This document shows, in pieces, positions 17,518 to 26,498 of a DNA stretch of 64,000 nucleotides. The stretch lies in NCBI RefSeq assembly GCF_031344075.1, contig NZ_JAVJAN010000022.1, positions 1-64,000 of the forward strand, read 5' to 3'. This stretch comes from Clostridium aquiflavi (GTDB taxonomy: Bacteria; Bacillota; Clostridia; Clostridiales; Clostridiaceae). Positions within the stretch are counted from its first letter, which is position 1. Every line of letters begins with the position of its first letter. Made by a program: the position numbers and the translations under genes. Below the pieces are notes generated by a model that did no database searches, was not told the DNA's origin, and saw only the letters and a program-made list of their open reading frames with translations.

Positions 17518-18138
17518 ATGATAGTTATAATCGATTATGGAATGGGAAATTTGAAAAGTATAAGTAATGCATTAAATAACCTTGAAATAGAAAATAAAAT
17601 ATCAAGTAATAAGAATGAAATTGAAAATTCTAAAGGAATTATATTACCAGGAGTTGGAGCATTTAAAGATGCAATGTGCAATATAAAAGAAAAGTCTTTA
17701 GATACTATAATAAAAAAAGAAGCTGAAAATGGAAAACCGCTCCTTGGAATATGCCTTGGAATGCAACTTCTTTTTGAAAAAGGATTTGAGAGGTATGAAG
17801 AAGAAGGATTAGGACTTTTAAAAGGTAATATTGTTAAATTGAAAGAAGATAAAAATAATAATGTAAAGATACCTCATATAGGTTGGAATAATCTTATTTA
17901 TAATAAAAAAGATGAACTTTGTAAATGTGTTGAAGAAGGTGATTTTGTATATTATGTCCATTCATATTGTGCACAAGGATATGATGAAGAGGATTTAATT
18001 GCTTATTCTGAATATGGAATTAATGAAATTCCTGGAATTGTTAGACATAAAAATATTATAGGTGCACAGTTTCATCCGGAAAAGAGTGGAGATGTAGGAC
18101 TTAGGTTATTAAAAAACTTTGGGGAGTTGATTAAGTGA
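17518..18138 (+). CDS. hisH: imidazole glycerol phosphate synthase, glutaminase subunit
   Basis: Class I glutamine amidotransferase of 206 residues that supplies ammonia to HisF. The oxyanion loop is PGVGAFKDAM (44-53), the nucleophile is Cys79 in GICLGMQLLF, and the His-Glu pair is in QFHPEKSG. GGGGG precedes the ATG. It overlaps hisA by four bases. Confidence 0.96.
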   Translation: MIVIIDYGMGNLKSISNALNNLEIENKISSNKNEIENSKGIILPGVGAFKDAMCNIKEKSLDTIIKKEAENGKPLLGICLGMQLLFEKGFERYEEEGLGLLKGNIVKLKEDKNNNVKIPHIGWNNLIYNKKDELCKCVEEGDFVYYVHSYCAQGYDEEDLIAYSEYGINEIPGIVRHKNIIGAQFHPEKSGDVGLRLLKNFGELIK

Positions 18139-18848
18139 TAATATTACCTGCAATAGATATAATAGATGGTCAAGCAGTGAGACTTTATCAAGGTGACTAT
18201 AATAAAAAAGAAGTAGTTGCAAATGATATCTTTAATATAGCAAAAGAATTTGAATGTTTAGGTGCGGATTATCTTCATTTAGTTGATTTAGATGGTGCTA
18301 AATCTGGATATTGCGTTAATGAGAAGATAATATTAAAACTAGCCAAAACATTGACTATTCCTATAGAAGTTGGTGGAGGAATTAGAAACTTTAAAACTAT
18401 AGAAAAACTAATAGAAAATGGTGTTTCTAGAGTTATTCTTGGAACCATAGCTATAGAAGATGAAGAACTTTTAAAAAAAGCTATTGAGTGTTATAGAGAA
18501 AAAATTTCAGTTGGTATAGATTGCAAAAATGGATATGTTTATGGAAGAGGATGGCTTGTAGAAAGCAAACTTAATTATTTAGATTTTGCAAAAAATATGG
18601 AGACCCTAGGTGTAAAAAATATAATAGTTACAGACATAAGTAAAGATGGAACATTAGAGGGTCCTAATGTTGATATGCTTATTGAATTGAAAAAACTTGT
18701 AAATATAGATATAACAGCATCTGGTGGAATAAAAGATATTGAAAATATTAAAGAATTAAAAAAAATTGATGTTTATGGGGCAATAACAGGAAAAGCCATA
18801 TATTCGGGTAGCTTATCATTAAAGGAAGCAATAGATATAACAAGATAA
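18135..18848 (+). CDS. hisA: ProFAR isomerase (phosphoribosylformimino-5-aminoimidazole carboxamide ribotide isomerase)
   Basis: A (beta/alpha)8 barrel of 237 residues that opens the ribose ring of ProFAR. The GTG start overlaps the hisH stop (GTGA). The catalytic Asp8 is in LPAIDIIDGQAVRL, and phosphate-binding loops EVGGGIRN and TASGGIKD are in the two half-barrels. It is the sister of HisF encoded 37 bases downstream. Confidence 0.95.
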   Translation: MIILPAIDIIDGQAVRLYQGDYNKKEVVANDIFNIAKEFECLGADYLHLVDLDGAKSGYCVNEKIILKLAKTLTIPIEVGGGIRNFKTIEKLIENGVSRVILGTIAIEDEELLKKAIECYREKISVGIDCKNGYVYGRGWLVESKLNYLDFAKNMETLGVKNIIVTDISKDGTLEGPNVDMLIELKKLVNIDITASGGIKDIENIKELKKIDVYGAITGKAIYSGSLSLKEAIDITR

Positions 18849-18885
18849 TTATAATTTAATTATTTATTAAAAAGGGGGTGAGTAC

Positions 18886-19647
18886 ATGCATACTAAGCGG
18901 ATAATTCCTTGTTTAGATGTAAGGGATGGAAGAGTAGTAAAAGGTATAAATTTTAAAGGATTAATTGATGTAGGAAATCCAGTAGAGCTTGCAAAACATT
19001 ATAATGATCAGGGAGCAGATGAATTAGTATTCCTAGACATAACAGCTACTCATGAAAAACGTGGAATAATGCTTAAAGTAGTAGAAGAGGTAGCTGAGCA
19101 AATTTTTATTCCATTTACTGTTGGAGGCGGATTAAGCTCATTAGAAGATATAAAAGCTATATTAAGAGCTGGAGCAGACAAAGTCAGTTTAAATTCAGCA
19201 GCTGTTAAGAATAAAAATTTAATAAAAGAAAGTGCATTTTATTTTGGAAATCAATGCATTGTACTAGCTATCGATGGTAAAAAAAGAATGGATAATTCAG
19301 GCTGGAATGTGGTTGTTAATGGAGGAAGAATAGATACAGGTATTGATTTATTATCATGGGTTGAAGAAGTAACAAAACTTGGTGCAGGAGAAATTTTATT
19401 AACATCAATGGATGCTGATGGTACTAAAAATGGTTTTGATTTAGAATTAACAAAAGCAGTAAGCAATATAACCAGTGTACCTGTTATAGCTTCAGGCGGA
19501 TGTGGATGTTTAGAAGATTTTTATGAGGTGTTTAAAAATAATATTTCTGATGCAGCATTAGCAGCATCGCTGTTTCATTATGGTGAATTAACAGTTAAAG
19601 ATGTGAAGAAATATTTGATTAATAAAAAAATACCCATTAGAGTATAA
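18886..19647 (+). CDS. hisF: imidazole glycerol phosphate synthase, cyclase subunit
   Basis: A (beta/alpha)8 barrel of 253 residues that uses ammonia from HisH to make imidazole glycerol phosphate and AICAR. The catalytic Asp11 is in IIPCLDVRDGRVVKG and the second catalytic Asp in TSMDADGTKNGFD. The phosphate loops TVGGGLSSLED and ASGGCGCLEDF are visible. AAAGGGGGTGA precedes the ATG. Confidence 0.96.
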   Translation: MHTKRIIPCLDVRDGRVVKGINFKGLIDVGNPVELAKHYNDQGADELVFLDITATHEKRGIMLKVVEEVAEQIFIPFTVGGGLSSLEDIKAILRAGADKVSLNSAAVKNKNLIKESAFYFGNQCIVLAIDGKKRMDNSGWNVVVNGGRIDTGIDLLSWVEEVTKLGAGEILLTSMDADGTKNGFDLELTKAVSNITSVPVIASGGCGCLEDFYEVFKNNISDAALAASLFHYGELTVKDVKKYLINKKIPIRV

Positions 19648-19698
19648 AGAATTTAAATTTAAAACAAAGCTAATTTTTAATATATTAGAGAGGTTTAT

Positions 19699-20028
19699 AT
19701 GAATATTGAGGAGCGCATAAATATTGTTGATTTTGATAAAGGGAATGGTCTGATTCCGGCTGTAATTCAAGATTATAAAAGTAAAGAAGTATTAATGTTA
19801 GGATATATGTCAAAAGAAAGTTTGAAGAAAACTTTAGAAGGGGATACTACTTGGTTTTATAGTAGAAGTAGAAAGAAACTTTGGAATAAAGGGGCTACAT
19901 CAGGGAATTTTCAATATATAAAGGAAATAAAAATAGATTGTGATAATGACACTATTTTAATTACTGTAAATCAAAAGGGAGCAGCATGTCATACTGGAAA
20001 CAAAAGTTGTTTTTATAGAGATTTTTAA
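19699..20028 (+). CDS. hisI: phosphoribosyl-AMP cyclohydrolase
   Basis: A 109-residue zinc enzyme that opens the adenine ring of PR-AMP. VLMLGYMSKESLKKT, WFYSRSRKKLWNKG and the zinc ligands in DCDNDTILITV and ACHTGNKSCFYR are diagnostic. It is separate from hisE here, whereas many bacteria fuse the two. Confidence 0.96.
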   Translation: MNIEERINIVDFDKGNGLIPAVIQDYKSKEVLMLGYMSKESLKKTLEGDTTWFYSRSRKKLWNKGATSGNFQYIKEIKIDCDNDTILITVNQKGAACHTGNKSCFYRDF

Positions 20029-20049
20029 TATAGAATTGGAGTGGTTTTT

Positions 20050-20376
20050 ATGGAAAATGAGATAAAAAATTTATATAGTACAATTTTAGAAAGAAAAATT
20101 AGTGGAGAAAATAGATCGTATACTAATTATCTCTTTACGCAAGGAATAAATAAAATTTTAAAAAAGGTTGGAGAAGAGTGCACAGAGGTTATAATAAGCA
20201 GTAAGGAAAGCAATAAAGAGGAACAAGTAAATGAAATATGTGATTTAACTTATCATATACTTGTATTAATGGCTGAGCTTAATATACCTTTAGAAAATAT
20301 AAAAAATGAATTAAAAAAAAGAAGTGAAAGGATTAATAATTTTAAAGGTGAAAGAAAAGCAATAAAAGAATACTAA
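20050..20376 (+). CDS. hisE: phosphoribosyl-ATP pyrophosphatase
   Basis: MazG-like all-alpha pyrophosphatase of 108 residues for the second step of histidine synthesis. The ATG at 20050 lies about seven bases after GGAGTGG; a GTG at 20041 overlaps that ribosome site and is less likely. The metal motif KKVGEECTEVIIS, then NEICDLTYHILVLM, fits the family. It is the last gene of the operon and is followed by a palindromic element rather than a T-tailed terminator. Confidence 0.93.
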   Translation: MENEIKNLYSTILERKISGENRSYTNYLFTQGINKILKKVGEECTEVIISSKESNKEEQVNEICDLTYHILVLMAELNIPLENIKNELKKRSERINNFKGERKAIKEY

Positions 20377-20401
20377 AAGTTAATATAATCTTTATTTAGG
20401 A

Positions 20402-20486
20402 TTTGTTTTAATAAGATGTTAATATGTGAATGAGTAAAGTTAATTGCCACTTCACTTATTCACATATTAACATCTATAAAAACAGA
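20402..20486. repeat. dispersed palindromic element, copy D
   Basis: Inner arms GATGTTAATATGTGAAT (20415-20431) and ATTCACATATTAACATC (20458-20474) are perfect, inside a looser TTTGTTTTA / TAAAAACAGA pair. The loop holds TTGCCACTTCAC, also in copy A. Relative to copy B the arms differ at several positions, each with the matching change in the other arm. It lies between the convergent hisE and hisJ. Confidence 0.75.
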
Positions 20487-20543
20487 TATTTTATTTAAGT
20501 TTACATTAAACAAACTATATTGGAGTTTTTTAGTCTAATTATT

Positions 20544-21314
20544 TTAAAAAAATTCAGGTTTTCTATTTTTGAAATAAATGGGTTTTAGACCTAGTATTTC
20601 TGTTAGCGAAAGTGCATTTTTGAAATTAGTGGCTATGTCATTAACATTATGAGCATCTGAACCAAGGGTTATATATTTACCACCAAGTTCTTTATATCTA
20701 TTGTAAATATCTATCATATTATGAAATGTTTCATTAGTATCAAGTCTTCGAGTATTTATCTCTAGTACTTTTCCTTTAGAAATTAATGTTTTAAATATTT
20801 TATCAAGTATTTCACCATGATCGCATAAAGCAATTTCATTGTTTTCAAACTTAGTATATCTGCAAGGATAGTCAAAATGTGCTAATGAATCAAAACAATC
20901 ATATTTATTTATTACGTTTAGCATGAATTCAAGATAGTTATGAAAGAATTCTTTTTTAGTAAGATCATCTCTTTTACAATAGTCAACGTAAATATCTTCA
21001 TCATAAACAGCATGTACTGATCCTAGTACAAAATCATAATTAAAATTTTTTGCTTTTTCGTTTATTGTATTAAATGAAGGAAGAGTTAAGCCTAATTCTA
21101 TGCCTAAAAGTAAATTATTATTTTTATATTCTGAATAATTATCAAAGTAATTAGGAATATCTAATTTGAACAGATCTTTATCAGGATAATCTTGATCTAA
21201 ATGTTCAGTTAGTGTAAGTCCTATATTTAATTCATTTGCTTTTGATATAGCATCAGATATTTTCATATCACTGTCAGATGAAAATATTGTATGAATATGG
21301 CTATCAAATATCAA
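20544..21314 (-). CDS. hisJ: histidinol-phosphatase, PHP family
   Basis: Dephosphorylates histidinol phosphate, the one step missing from the his operon it faces. PHP metal motif FDSHIHTIFSSDSD at the N-terminus, TLTEHLD near 37, LGSVHAVY, LAHFDYP and LGSDAHNVNDI give the usual His/Asp metal ligands. I choose the TTG at 21314 (256 residues), eight bases after GGAG; a GTG three codons upstream overlaps that ribosome site. It is transcribed toward hisE, with a palindromic element in between. Confidence 0.9.
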   Translation of the reverse strand: MIFDSHIHTIFSSDSDMKISDAISKANELNIGLTLTEHLDQDYPDKDLFKLDIPNYFDNYSEYKNNNLLLGIELGLTLPSFNTINEKAKNFNYDFVLGSVHAVYDEDIYVDYCKRDDLTKKEFFHNYLEFMLNVINKYDCFDSLAHFDYPCRYTKFENNEIALCDHGEILDKIFKTLISKGKVLEINTRRLDTNETFHNMIDIYNRYKELGGKYITLGSDAHNVNDIATNFKNALSLTEILGLKPIYFKNRKPEFF

Positions 21315-21383
21315 TTTAATCACTCCAATTTTTATATATTAATGTAGAAATATATGATATATATATTATAATAAGTTTATTCT

Positions 21384-21413
21384 AAAAAAGTCTGCATAAT
21401 TAAAATGCAGACT
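21384..21413 (-). terminator. hairpin with T-tail upstream of hisJ (minus strand)
   Basis: AGTCTGCAT and ATGCAGACT (21389-21397, 21405-21413) pair. Read on the minus strand the hairpin is followed by T6, so it is a terminator that would act before hisJ. No gene is seen upstream on that strand, so it may belong to a leader. Confidence 0.5.
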
Positions 21414-21635
21414 AAATATTATGTCCATCTAAAAAATAACTAAATGAACAACATGGGATTTTGAAGAAGGTTTTATATTACAATATGATAAATAAAGTAA
21501 TATTATGTAATTGAGTATAAAGTAATTATACATTATTTAGGGTTACTAAAACAATATTTTTCATAAAATTCATTTTAATAACAAATCATAAGGAGATGTG
21601 AATAAACAAAAAATATAGTAGGAGAATTAAAAAAT

Positions 21636-21842
21636 ATGATAGAAATAAAAAAAGAAGAATTATTAAAGGGTACTCCAGATTATGAGGAGTATTCAGAAAA
21701 TGTATGCAATTTATCAATGGAAGAACTTAAAGAATTAGGTCTTTTAAAATGTGGTGGATGTTGTACTAAGAATAACCAATCTGTTGATTGTAATAAATGT
21801 ACTGGGTGTAAAAGTAAAAAGTGCAGTAAGCATAAATTATAA
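21636..21842 (+). CDS. small Cys-rich protein, putative metal binding
   Basis: 68 residues with an acidic N-terminal half and a C-terminal half holding CGGCC, CNKCTGC and KKCSKH, nine Cys and a terminal His within 30 residues. AGGAG lies before the ATG. The spacing of CxxC pairs suggests zinc or Fe-S binding; no known family was recognised. It has no signal peptide. It is a single gene before the membrane protein gene at 21.9 kb. Confidence 0.7.
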   Translation: MIEIKKEELLKGTPDYEEYSENVCNLSMEELKELGLLKCGGCCTKNNQSVDCNKCTGCKSKKCSKHKL

Positions 21843-21940
21843 AGAAAATATTAAATATAAATTAAGATATAGATTTAAAAGAAATAATAATATATAATTA
21901 ATTTGGTTGGTTATAATATATGTATTTTGGAGGGAAAGTT

Positions 21941-22738
21941 TTGGCTAAACCAAGTATTTTTAGTAGAGAATATGAAAAACGCATGAAAAGAAGAAAAAGA
22001 AATTTTTTAATAATATTTATAATAATTAGTTTAGTGGTTATTATATCAATGATTAAAGTGTTAGGTAACACTACAGATTATTCAAATGTAAAACAAAAGA
22101 TACAGGCATGGATAGATAGTGATTCAATTCAAAAGAATGATGAGATTTTATCGGAGCAAGGGATTGACCAAGTAGAAAAAGAACCAGAACTTCCTAAATC
22201 TGAAGAAGAATCTTTTGAAATAACTTTAAAAAATGGGCAAAAAGTTAAAGCTATATATATTAAAGAAAATGAAGATATAAAATTTACAAATATAGAGTCT
22301 AGTGATAAGGCATTGGTATATGATATCAGTCAATCTGGAAAAAAAATATTGATATTGGAAAATGATCAAACAATTACTTTATATAATGTAGATGGGACTT
22401 CTCAGATTATATCAAAAGAAGAATATAAATCATCAAAGGGTGACGTATTCACAAGAGAATCAACTATTATGAGTAATCCACAATATTTATGGAATTATAA
22501 TCCCAAGTTTGTTAATGATGATAATATAGTTTTTGTTAGTAATAGACCTTATTTTGGAACAGCAGCAATAAAACAATATTTATGGATAACAAATATAAGT
22601 AATAATAGTGATGTAATAAAGTGGGATTTAGCTGGAGCAAAAATAGAAATTCTTGAACGTGAAGAAAAAGGAATAAAAATTACTGTAGATGGTAATATTT
22701 ATTACATAGATGTAAATTGCAATATTGCTAAACAGTAA
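21941..22738 (+). CDS. membrane-anchored extracytoplasmic protein of unknown function
   Basis: I start this at the TTG at 21941, six bases after GGAGGG (265 residues). The in-frame ATG at 21920 lies at or before the transcript start expected from TATAAT at 21912-21917. A basic N-terminus (REYEKRMKRRKRN) and one membrane segment (about 20-40) are followed by about 220 residues of beta-rich sequence with propeller-like strands (ILENDQTITLYNVDG, WNYNPKFVNDDNIVFVSN), so the domain probably faces outside. No catalytic motif is visible. It precedes tig but has its own promoter. Confidence 0.75.
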   Translation: MAKPSIFSREYEKRMKRRKRNFLIIFIIISLVVIISMIKVLGNTTDYSNVKQKIQAWIDSDSIQKNDEILSEQGIDQVEKEPELPKSEEESFEITLKNGQKVKAIYIKENEDIKFTNIESSDKALVYDISQSGKKILILENDQTITLYNVDGTSQIISKEEYKSSKGDVFTRESTIMSNPQYLWNYNPKFVNDDNIVFVSNRPYFGTAAIKQYLWITNISNNSDVIKWDLAGAKIEILEREEKGIKITVDGNIYYIDVNCNIAKQ

Positions 22739-22754
22739 TATTTATATAAATAAT

Positions 22755-22784
22755 TTGATAAGAAACAGGGATTTATGGTATAAT
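22755..22784 (+). promoter_or_regulatory. tig promoter
   Basis: TTGATA (22755-22760), an 18-base spacer and TATAAT (22779-22784) with an extended TGG before it lie 46 bases upstream of tig. Confidence 0.7.
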
Positions 22785-22830
22785 AACCTAGTTAAATTAG
22801 ATGTATACTATTTTAGGAGGAATTAATAAG

Positions 22831-24114
22831 ATGGAAGCTAAAGTTGAAAAGATAGAAACAAATGTGGTTAAATTAGAAATAAAAGTTGAAGCAGAAAAAT
22901 TTGATGCCGCATTAACTAAAGCATATAATAAAAACAAAGGTAGATACAATGTGCCAGGATTCAGAAAAGGAAAAGTTCCAATGGCAATACTAAAGAAAAT
23001 GTATGGCATTGAAATTTTTTATGATGATGCTGTTAATATAGCTATAGATGAAAGTTATAATGAAGCATTAAAGGCTGAAGATATCAGACCAGTTGATTAT
23101 CCAAAGGTTGATATTGTTGAAATTGGAGAAGGTAAAGAACTTGTTTATACAGCAACAGTTACTACATATCCTGAAGTAGAAGTAGGAGAATATAAAGGTT
23201 TAGATATTAAAAAACCTTCATATGAAGTATCTGAAGAAGAAGTTGAAAAACAAGTAAAAGAAATGCAATCTAAAAATGCAAGAATTGAAACTAAAGAAGA
23301 AGGAACAGTAGCTGATGGAAACATAGCTATAATCGACTTCAAAGGATTCGTAGATGGTGAAGCATTTGAAGGTGGAGAAGGTACTGATTACCCATTAGAA
23401 ATAGGATCAGGTACATTCATTGATAACTTTGAACAACAATTAATAGGTTTATCTATAGGAGATAAGAAGGAAGTTAATGTTACTTTCCCTGAAAACTATG
23501 GTAAAGAAGAATTAAATGCTAAGCCAGCAATGTTTGAAGTAACAGTAAAAGGAATCAAAGTTAAAGAATTACCAGAATTAGATGATGAATTTGCTAAGGA
23601 AGTATCTGAATTTGATACATTAGCAGAATTAAAAGAAAATATAAAGAAAAGATTAGAAGAATCTAATGATGCAAGAGCTGAAAGAGAATTTGAAGAAGCT
23701 GTTATAACTTCAATAATTGAAACTTCAAAAATAGATCTTCCAGAAGTAATGTTAACAAAAGAAATAGATTCTATGATGAAGGATCTTGAATCAAGATTAC
23801 AATATCAAGGATTAAGCTTAGATCAATATATGGAATTCACTGGAAATACAATTGAAAAAATGAGAGAATTCATGAAAGAAAATGCTGAAAGAAAAGTTAA
23901 AGCTGACATAATTCTTGAAGCAATAGCTAAATCTGAAGATGTAAAAGCAACTGATGAACAATTAAATGAAAAAGCATTAGAGTTAGGTAGAATGTATGGA
24001 CCTAAGGATCCTAAAAAGATGGCTAACATTTTATTAAAAGCTCAAAAAGGTATGATTCAAAAAGATATAATTATAGAAAATACTCTTAAATTAATAAAAG
24101 AATCTTGTAAATAA
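22831..24114 (+). CDS. tig: trigger factor
   Basis: Ribosome-bound chaperone and prolyl isomerase that meets nascent chains. I start it at the ATG at 22831 behind AGGAGG (427 residues); an in-frame ATG at 22801 lies before the ribosome site. The ribosome-binding signature PGFRKGKVP is at 42-50, the FKBP-type isomerase domain (DGNIAIIDFKGFVDGEAF) at about 150-245, and the C-terminal helical arm domain follows. It sits upstream of clpP-clpX, the classic neighbourhood, with its own hairpin terminator. Confidence 0.97.
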   Translation: MEAKVEKIETNVVKLEIKVEAEKFDAALTKAYNKNKGRYNVPGFRKGKVPMAILKKMYGIEIFYDDAVNIAIDESYNEALKAEDIRPVDYPKVDIVEIGEGKELVYTATVTTYPEVEVGEYKGLDIKKPSYEVSEEEVEKQVKEMQSKNARIETKEEGTVADGNIAIIDFKGFVDGEAFEGGEGTDYPLEIGSGTFIDNFEQQLIGLSIGDKKEVNVTFPENYGKEELNAKPAMFEVTVKGIKVKELPELDDEFAKEVSEFDTLAELKENIKKRLEESNDARAEREFEEAVITSIIETSKIDLPEVMLTKEIDSMMKDLESRLQYQGLSLDQYMEFTGNTIEKMREFMKENAERKVKADIILEAIAKSEDVKATDEQLNEKALELGRMYGPKDPKKMANILLKAQKGMIQKDIIIENTLKLIKESCK

Positions 24115-24142
24115 TAGATATTATACAATTTTATAGTTTGAA

Positions 24143-24176
24143 AAATAATTGCCAGAAGTATTTCTGGCAATTATTT
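24143..24176 (+). terminator. hairpin between tig and clpP
   Basis: AAATAATTGCCAGAA (24143-24157) and its complement (24162-24176) are separated by four bases. The 3' side is only moderately T-rich. Confidence 0.6.
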
Positions 24177-24267
24177 CAAATTTAAGATTAACATTTTGGG
24201 TATTTTTTTATATAATTTATATAAGAATCAATTTCAAATGTTGTTATATGAAAAAGGAGGGAATTAT

Positions 24268-24867
24268 ATGAGTTTAGTTCCAATGGTTGTAGAACAAACA
24301 AGTAGAGGAGAACGTTCTTACGATATATTTTCTAGATTGTTAAAAGAAAGAATAATTATGTTAAGTGGTGAAGTAAATGATGATTCTTCTAATTTAATAG
24401 TTTCACAATTATTATTTTTAGAAAGTGAAGATCCAGATAAGGATATATCTATATATATAAATAGTCCTGGAGGTTCAATAACTGCTGGTATGGCTATATA
24501 CGATACTATGCAATATATAAAGCCAGATGTTTCTACTATATGTGTAGGTATGGCTGCTTCTATGGGAGCATTTTTATTATCAAGTGGTGCTAAAGGCAAA
24601 AGATATGCTTTACCAAATGCAGAAATAATGATTCATCAACCACTTGGTGGATTTCAAGGTCAAGCAACAGATATTCAAATACATGCTAATAGAATATTAA
24701 AAATCAAAGAATCTTTAAATAAGATTTTAAGTGAAAATACAGATCAACCTTTAGAAGTAATTGAAGCAGATGTTGAAAGAGATAACTTTATGACAGCAGA
24801 TGAAGCTAAGACATATGGTTTAGTAGATAAAGTAATAACTAAGAACGAAACTGGAAAAGATAAATAA
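24268..24867 (+). CDS. clpP: ATP-dependent Clp protease proteolytic subunit
   Basis: Serine protease ring subunit working with ClpX and other Clp ATPases. Start at the ATG at 24268 behind AAAGGAGGG (199 residues); an in-frame ATG 24 codons upstream lacks a ribosome site. The catalytic triad is Ser98 (GMAASMGA), His123 (MIHQPLGG) and Asp172. It is followed by clpX after 38 bases. Confidence 0.97.
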   Translation: MSLVPMVVEQTSRGERSYDIFSRLLKERIIMLSGEVNDDSSNLIVSQLLFLESEDPDKDISIYINSPGGSITAGMAIYDTMQYIKPDVSTICVGMAASMGAFLLSSGAKGKRYALPNAEIMIHQPLGGFQGQATDIQIHANRILKIKESLNKILSENTDQPLEVIEADVERDNFMTADEAKTYGLVDKVITKNETGKDK

Positions 24868-24905
24868 GAGTGTAATTTATTTATTGTACTAAGTGAGGTG
24901 AATAT

Positions 24906-26195
24906 ATGGCTAAATATGATGAAAAGAAACAGTTGAAGTGTTCATTTTGTGGTAAAACTCAAGACCAAGTAAAAAGATTAATAGCAGGTCCAGGAGTATA
25001 TATTTGTGATGAATGTATAGATTTATGTTCAGAAATTATAGCAGATGAATTTGAAGAAACTGTGGAATTTGATACCAAAAGTGTACCTAAACCTAATGAA
25101 ATAAAACAATATTTAGATTCTTATGTAATTGGTCAAGAAAGAGCTAAAAAGTCATTATCAGTAGCTGTTTACAATCATTACAAAAGAATTAATACTAATA
25201 AGCAAGATTCAGATGTAGAATTGTCAAAGAGTAACATTCTATTGTTAGGACCAACAGGTTCTGGTAAAACGTTACTTGCTCAAACACTTGCTAAAGTTTT
25301 AAATGTTCCATTTGCAATAGCTGATGCTACAACATTAACAGAAGCTGGATATGTTGGAGAAGATGTTGAAAATATTCTTCTTAAATTAATACAAAATGCT
25401 GATTATGATGTTGAAAGAGCAGAAAGAGGAATTATCTATATAGATGAAATAGATAAAATTGCAAGAAAATCTGAAAATCCTTCAATAACTAGAGATGTAT
25501 CTGGCGAAGGTGTTCAACAAGCATTACTAAAGATATTAGAAGGAACAGTTGCTTCAGTACCACCTCAAGGTGGAAGAAAGCATCCACATCAAGAATTTAT
25601 TCAAATAAATACATCTAACATATTATTTATTTGTGGTGGTGCTTTTGATGGCGTTGATAAAATAATAGAAAATAGAACAAGAAAAAGTTCTATGGGATTT
25701 GGTGCTGAAATTCAAGGTAAACATGAAAAGGACATTGGTAAACTTCTAAAAGAAATAATGCCAGGAGATTTACTTAAGTTTGGATTAATCCCTGAATTTG
25801 TTGGAAGACTTCCAATATTAGTCACTTTAGAATCATTAGATAAAGATGCTTTAATAAACATCTTAACTAAACCGAAAAATGCTCTTGTAAAACAATACAA
25901 GAAGCTATTTGAATTAGATGATGTTGAACTTGAGTTTAACAATGAAGCACTAACATCTATTGCAGAAGAAGCTATAGATAGAAAGACTGGTGCAAGAGGG
26001 TTAAGAGCCATCATAGAAGAAATGATGACAGAAATAATGTATGAAATACCTTCGGATGAACAAATAACGAAAGTTACTATAACTGAAGAATGCATTAAAA
26101 ACAAAGAAAATCCTCAAGTAGAAAGATTACCGGAAGGTAAAACAAGGGGAACTTTAGCATCAAATAGAGTTAAAAAAGATATTGAATCAGCTTAA
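24906..26195 (+). CDS. clpX: ATP-dependent Clp protease ATP-binding subunit ClpX
   Basis: AAA+ unfoldase that feeds ClpP, 429 residues. The N-terminal zinc domain has Cys12, Cys15, Cys34 and Cys37. Walker A GPTGSGKT is at 115-122, Walker B is in IIYIDEIDKI, and the RKTGARGLR sensor-2 motif is near the C-terminus. The ClpP-contact loop GFGAE is present. AGTGAGGTG precedes the ATG and a terminator follows. Confidence 0.97.
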   Translation: MAKYDEKKQLKCSFCGKTQDQVKRLIAGPGVYICDECIDLCSEIIADEFEETVEFDTKSVPKPNEIKQYLDSYVIGQERAKKSLSVAVYNHYKRINTNKQDSDVELSKSNILLLGPTGSGKTLLAQTLAKVLNVPFAIADATTLTEAGYVGEDVENILLKLIQNADYDVERAERGIIYIDEIDKIARKSENPSITRDVSGEGVQQALLKILEGTVASVPPQGGRKHPHQEFIQINTSNILFICGGAFDGVDKIIENRTRKSSMGFGAEIQGKHEKDIGKLLKEIMPGDLLKFGLIPEFVGRLPILVTLESLDKDALINILTKPKNALVKQYKKLFELDDVELEFNNEALTSIAEEAIDRKTGARGLRAIIEEMMTEIMYEIPSDEQITKVTITEECIKNKENPQVERLPEGKTRGTLASNRVKKDIESA

Positions 26196-26199
26196 TCTT

Positions 26200-26233
26200 A
26201 ATACTGATATCTATTTAGATATCAGTATTTTTG
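26200..26233 (+). terminator. terminator after clpX
   Basis: ATACTGATATCT (26201-26212) and AGATATCAGTAT (26217-26228) are perfect complements with a four-base loop. TTTTTG follows. Confidence 0.8.
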
Positions 26234-26265
26234 TTCTTATATAGATATTTGAAAATGAATTAGTA

Positions 26266-26294
26266 TTGACGTAATAAAAAAATGAATTTATCAT
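26266..26294 (+). promoter_or_regulatory. candidate lon promoter
   Basis: TTGACG (26266-26271), a 17-base spacer and TATCAT (26289-26294) lie about 200 bases upstream of lon. The 200-base leader holds GATTAGT/ACTAATC and GTATATTT/AAATATAC arms but no known regulatory motif (no CIRCE or CtsR site). Confidence 0.45.
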
Positions 26295-26498
26295 ACAAGG
26301 ATATTGCAGAATTTAATTATAAAAACGAAATAACAGCAAAAGCTAGAAAAACTTTTGATAATAATTTATAATAATAATATTTAAGATTAGTTGTAACAAG
26401 TTTATAATTTAGACTAATCCTAAATTATGTATATTTATTGAAATATACACTTAATATGTGTATACTAAATGAAGTAATTAAGATGGAGGGGCGTTTGA

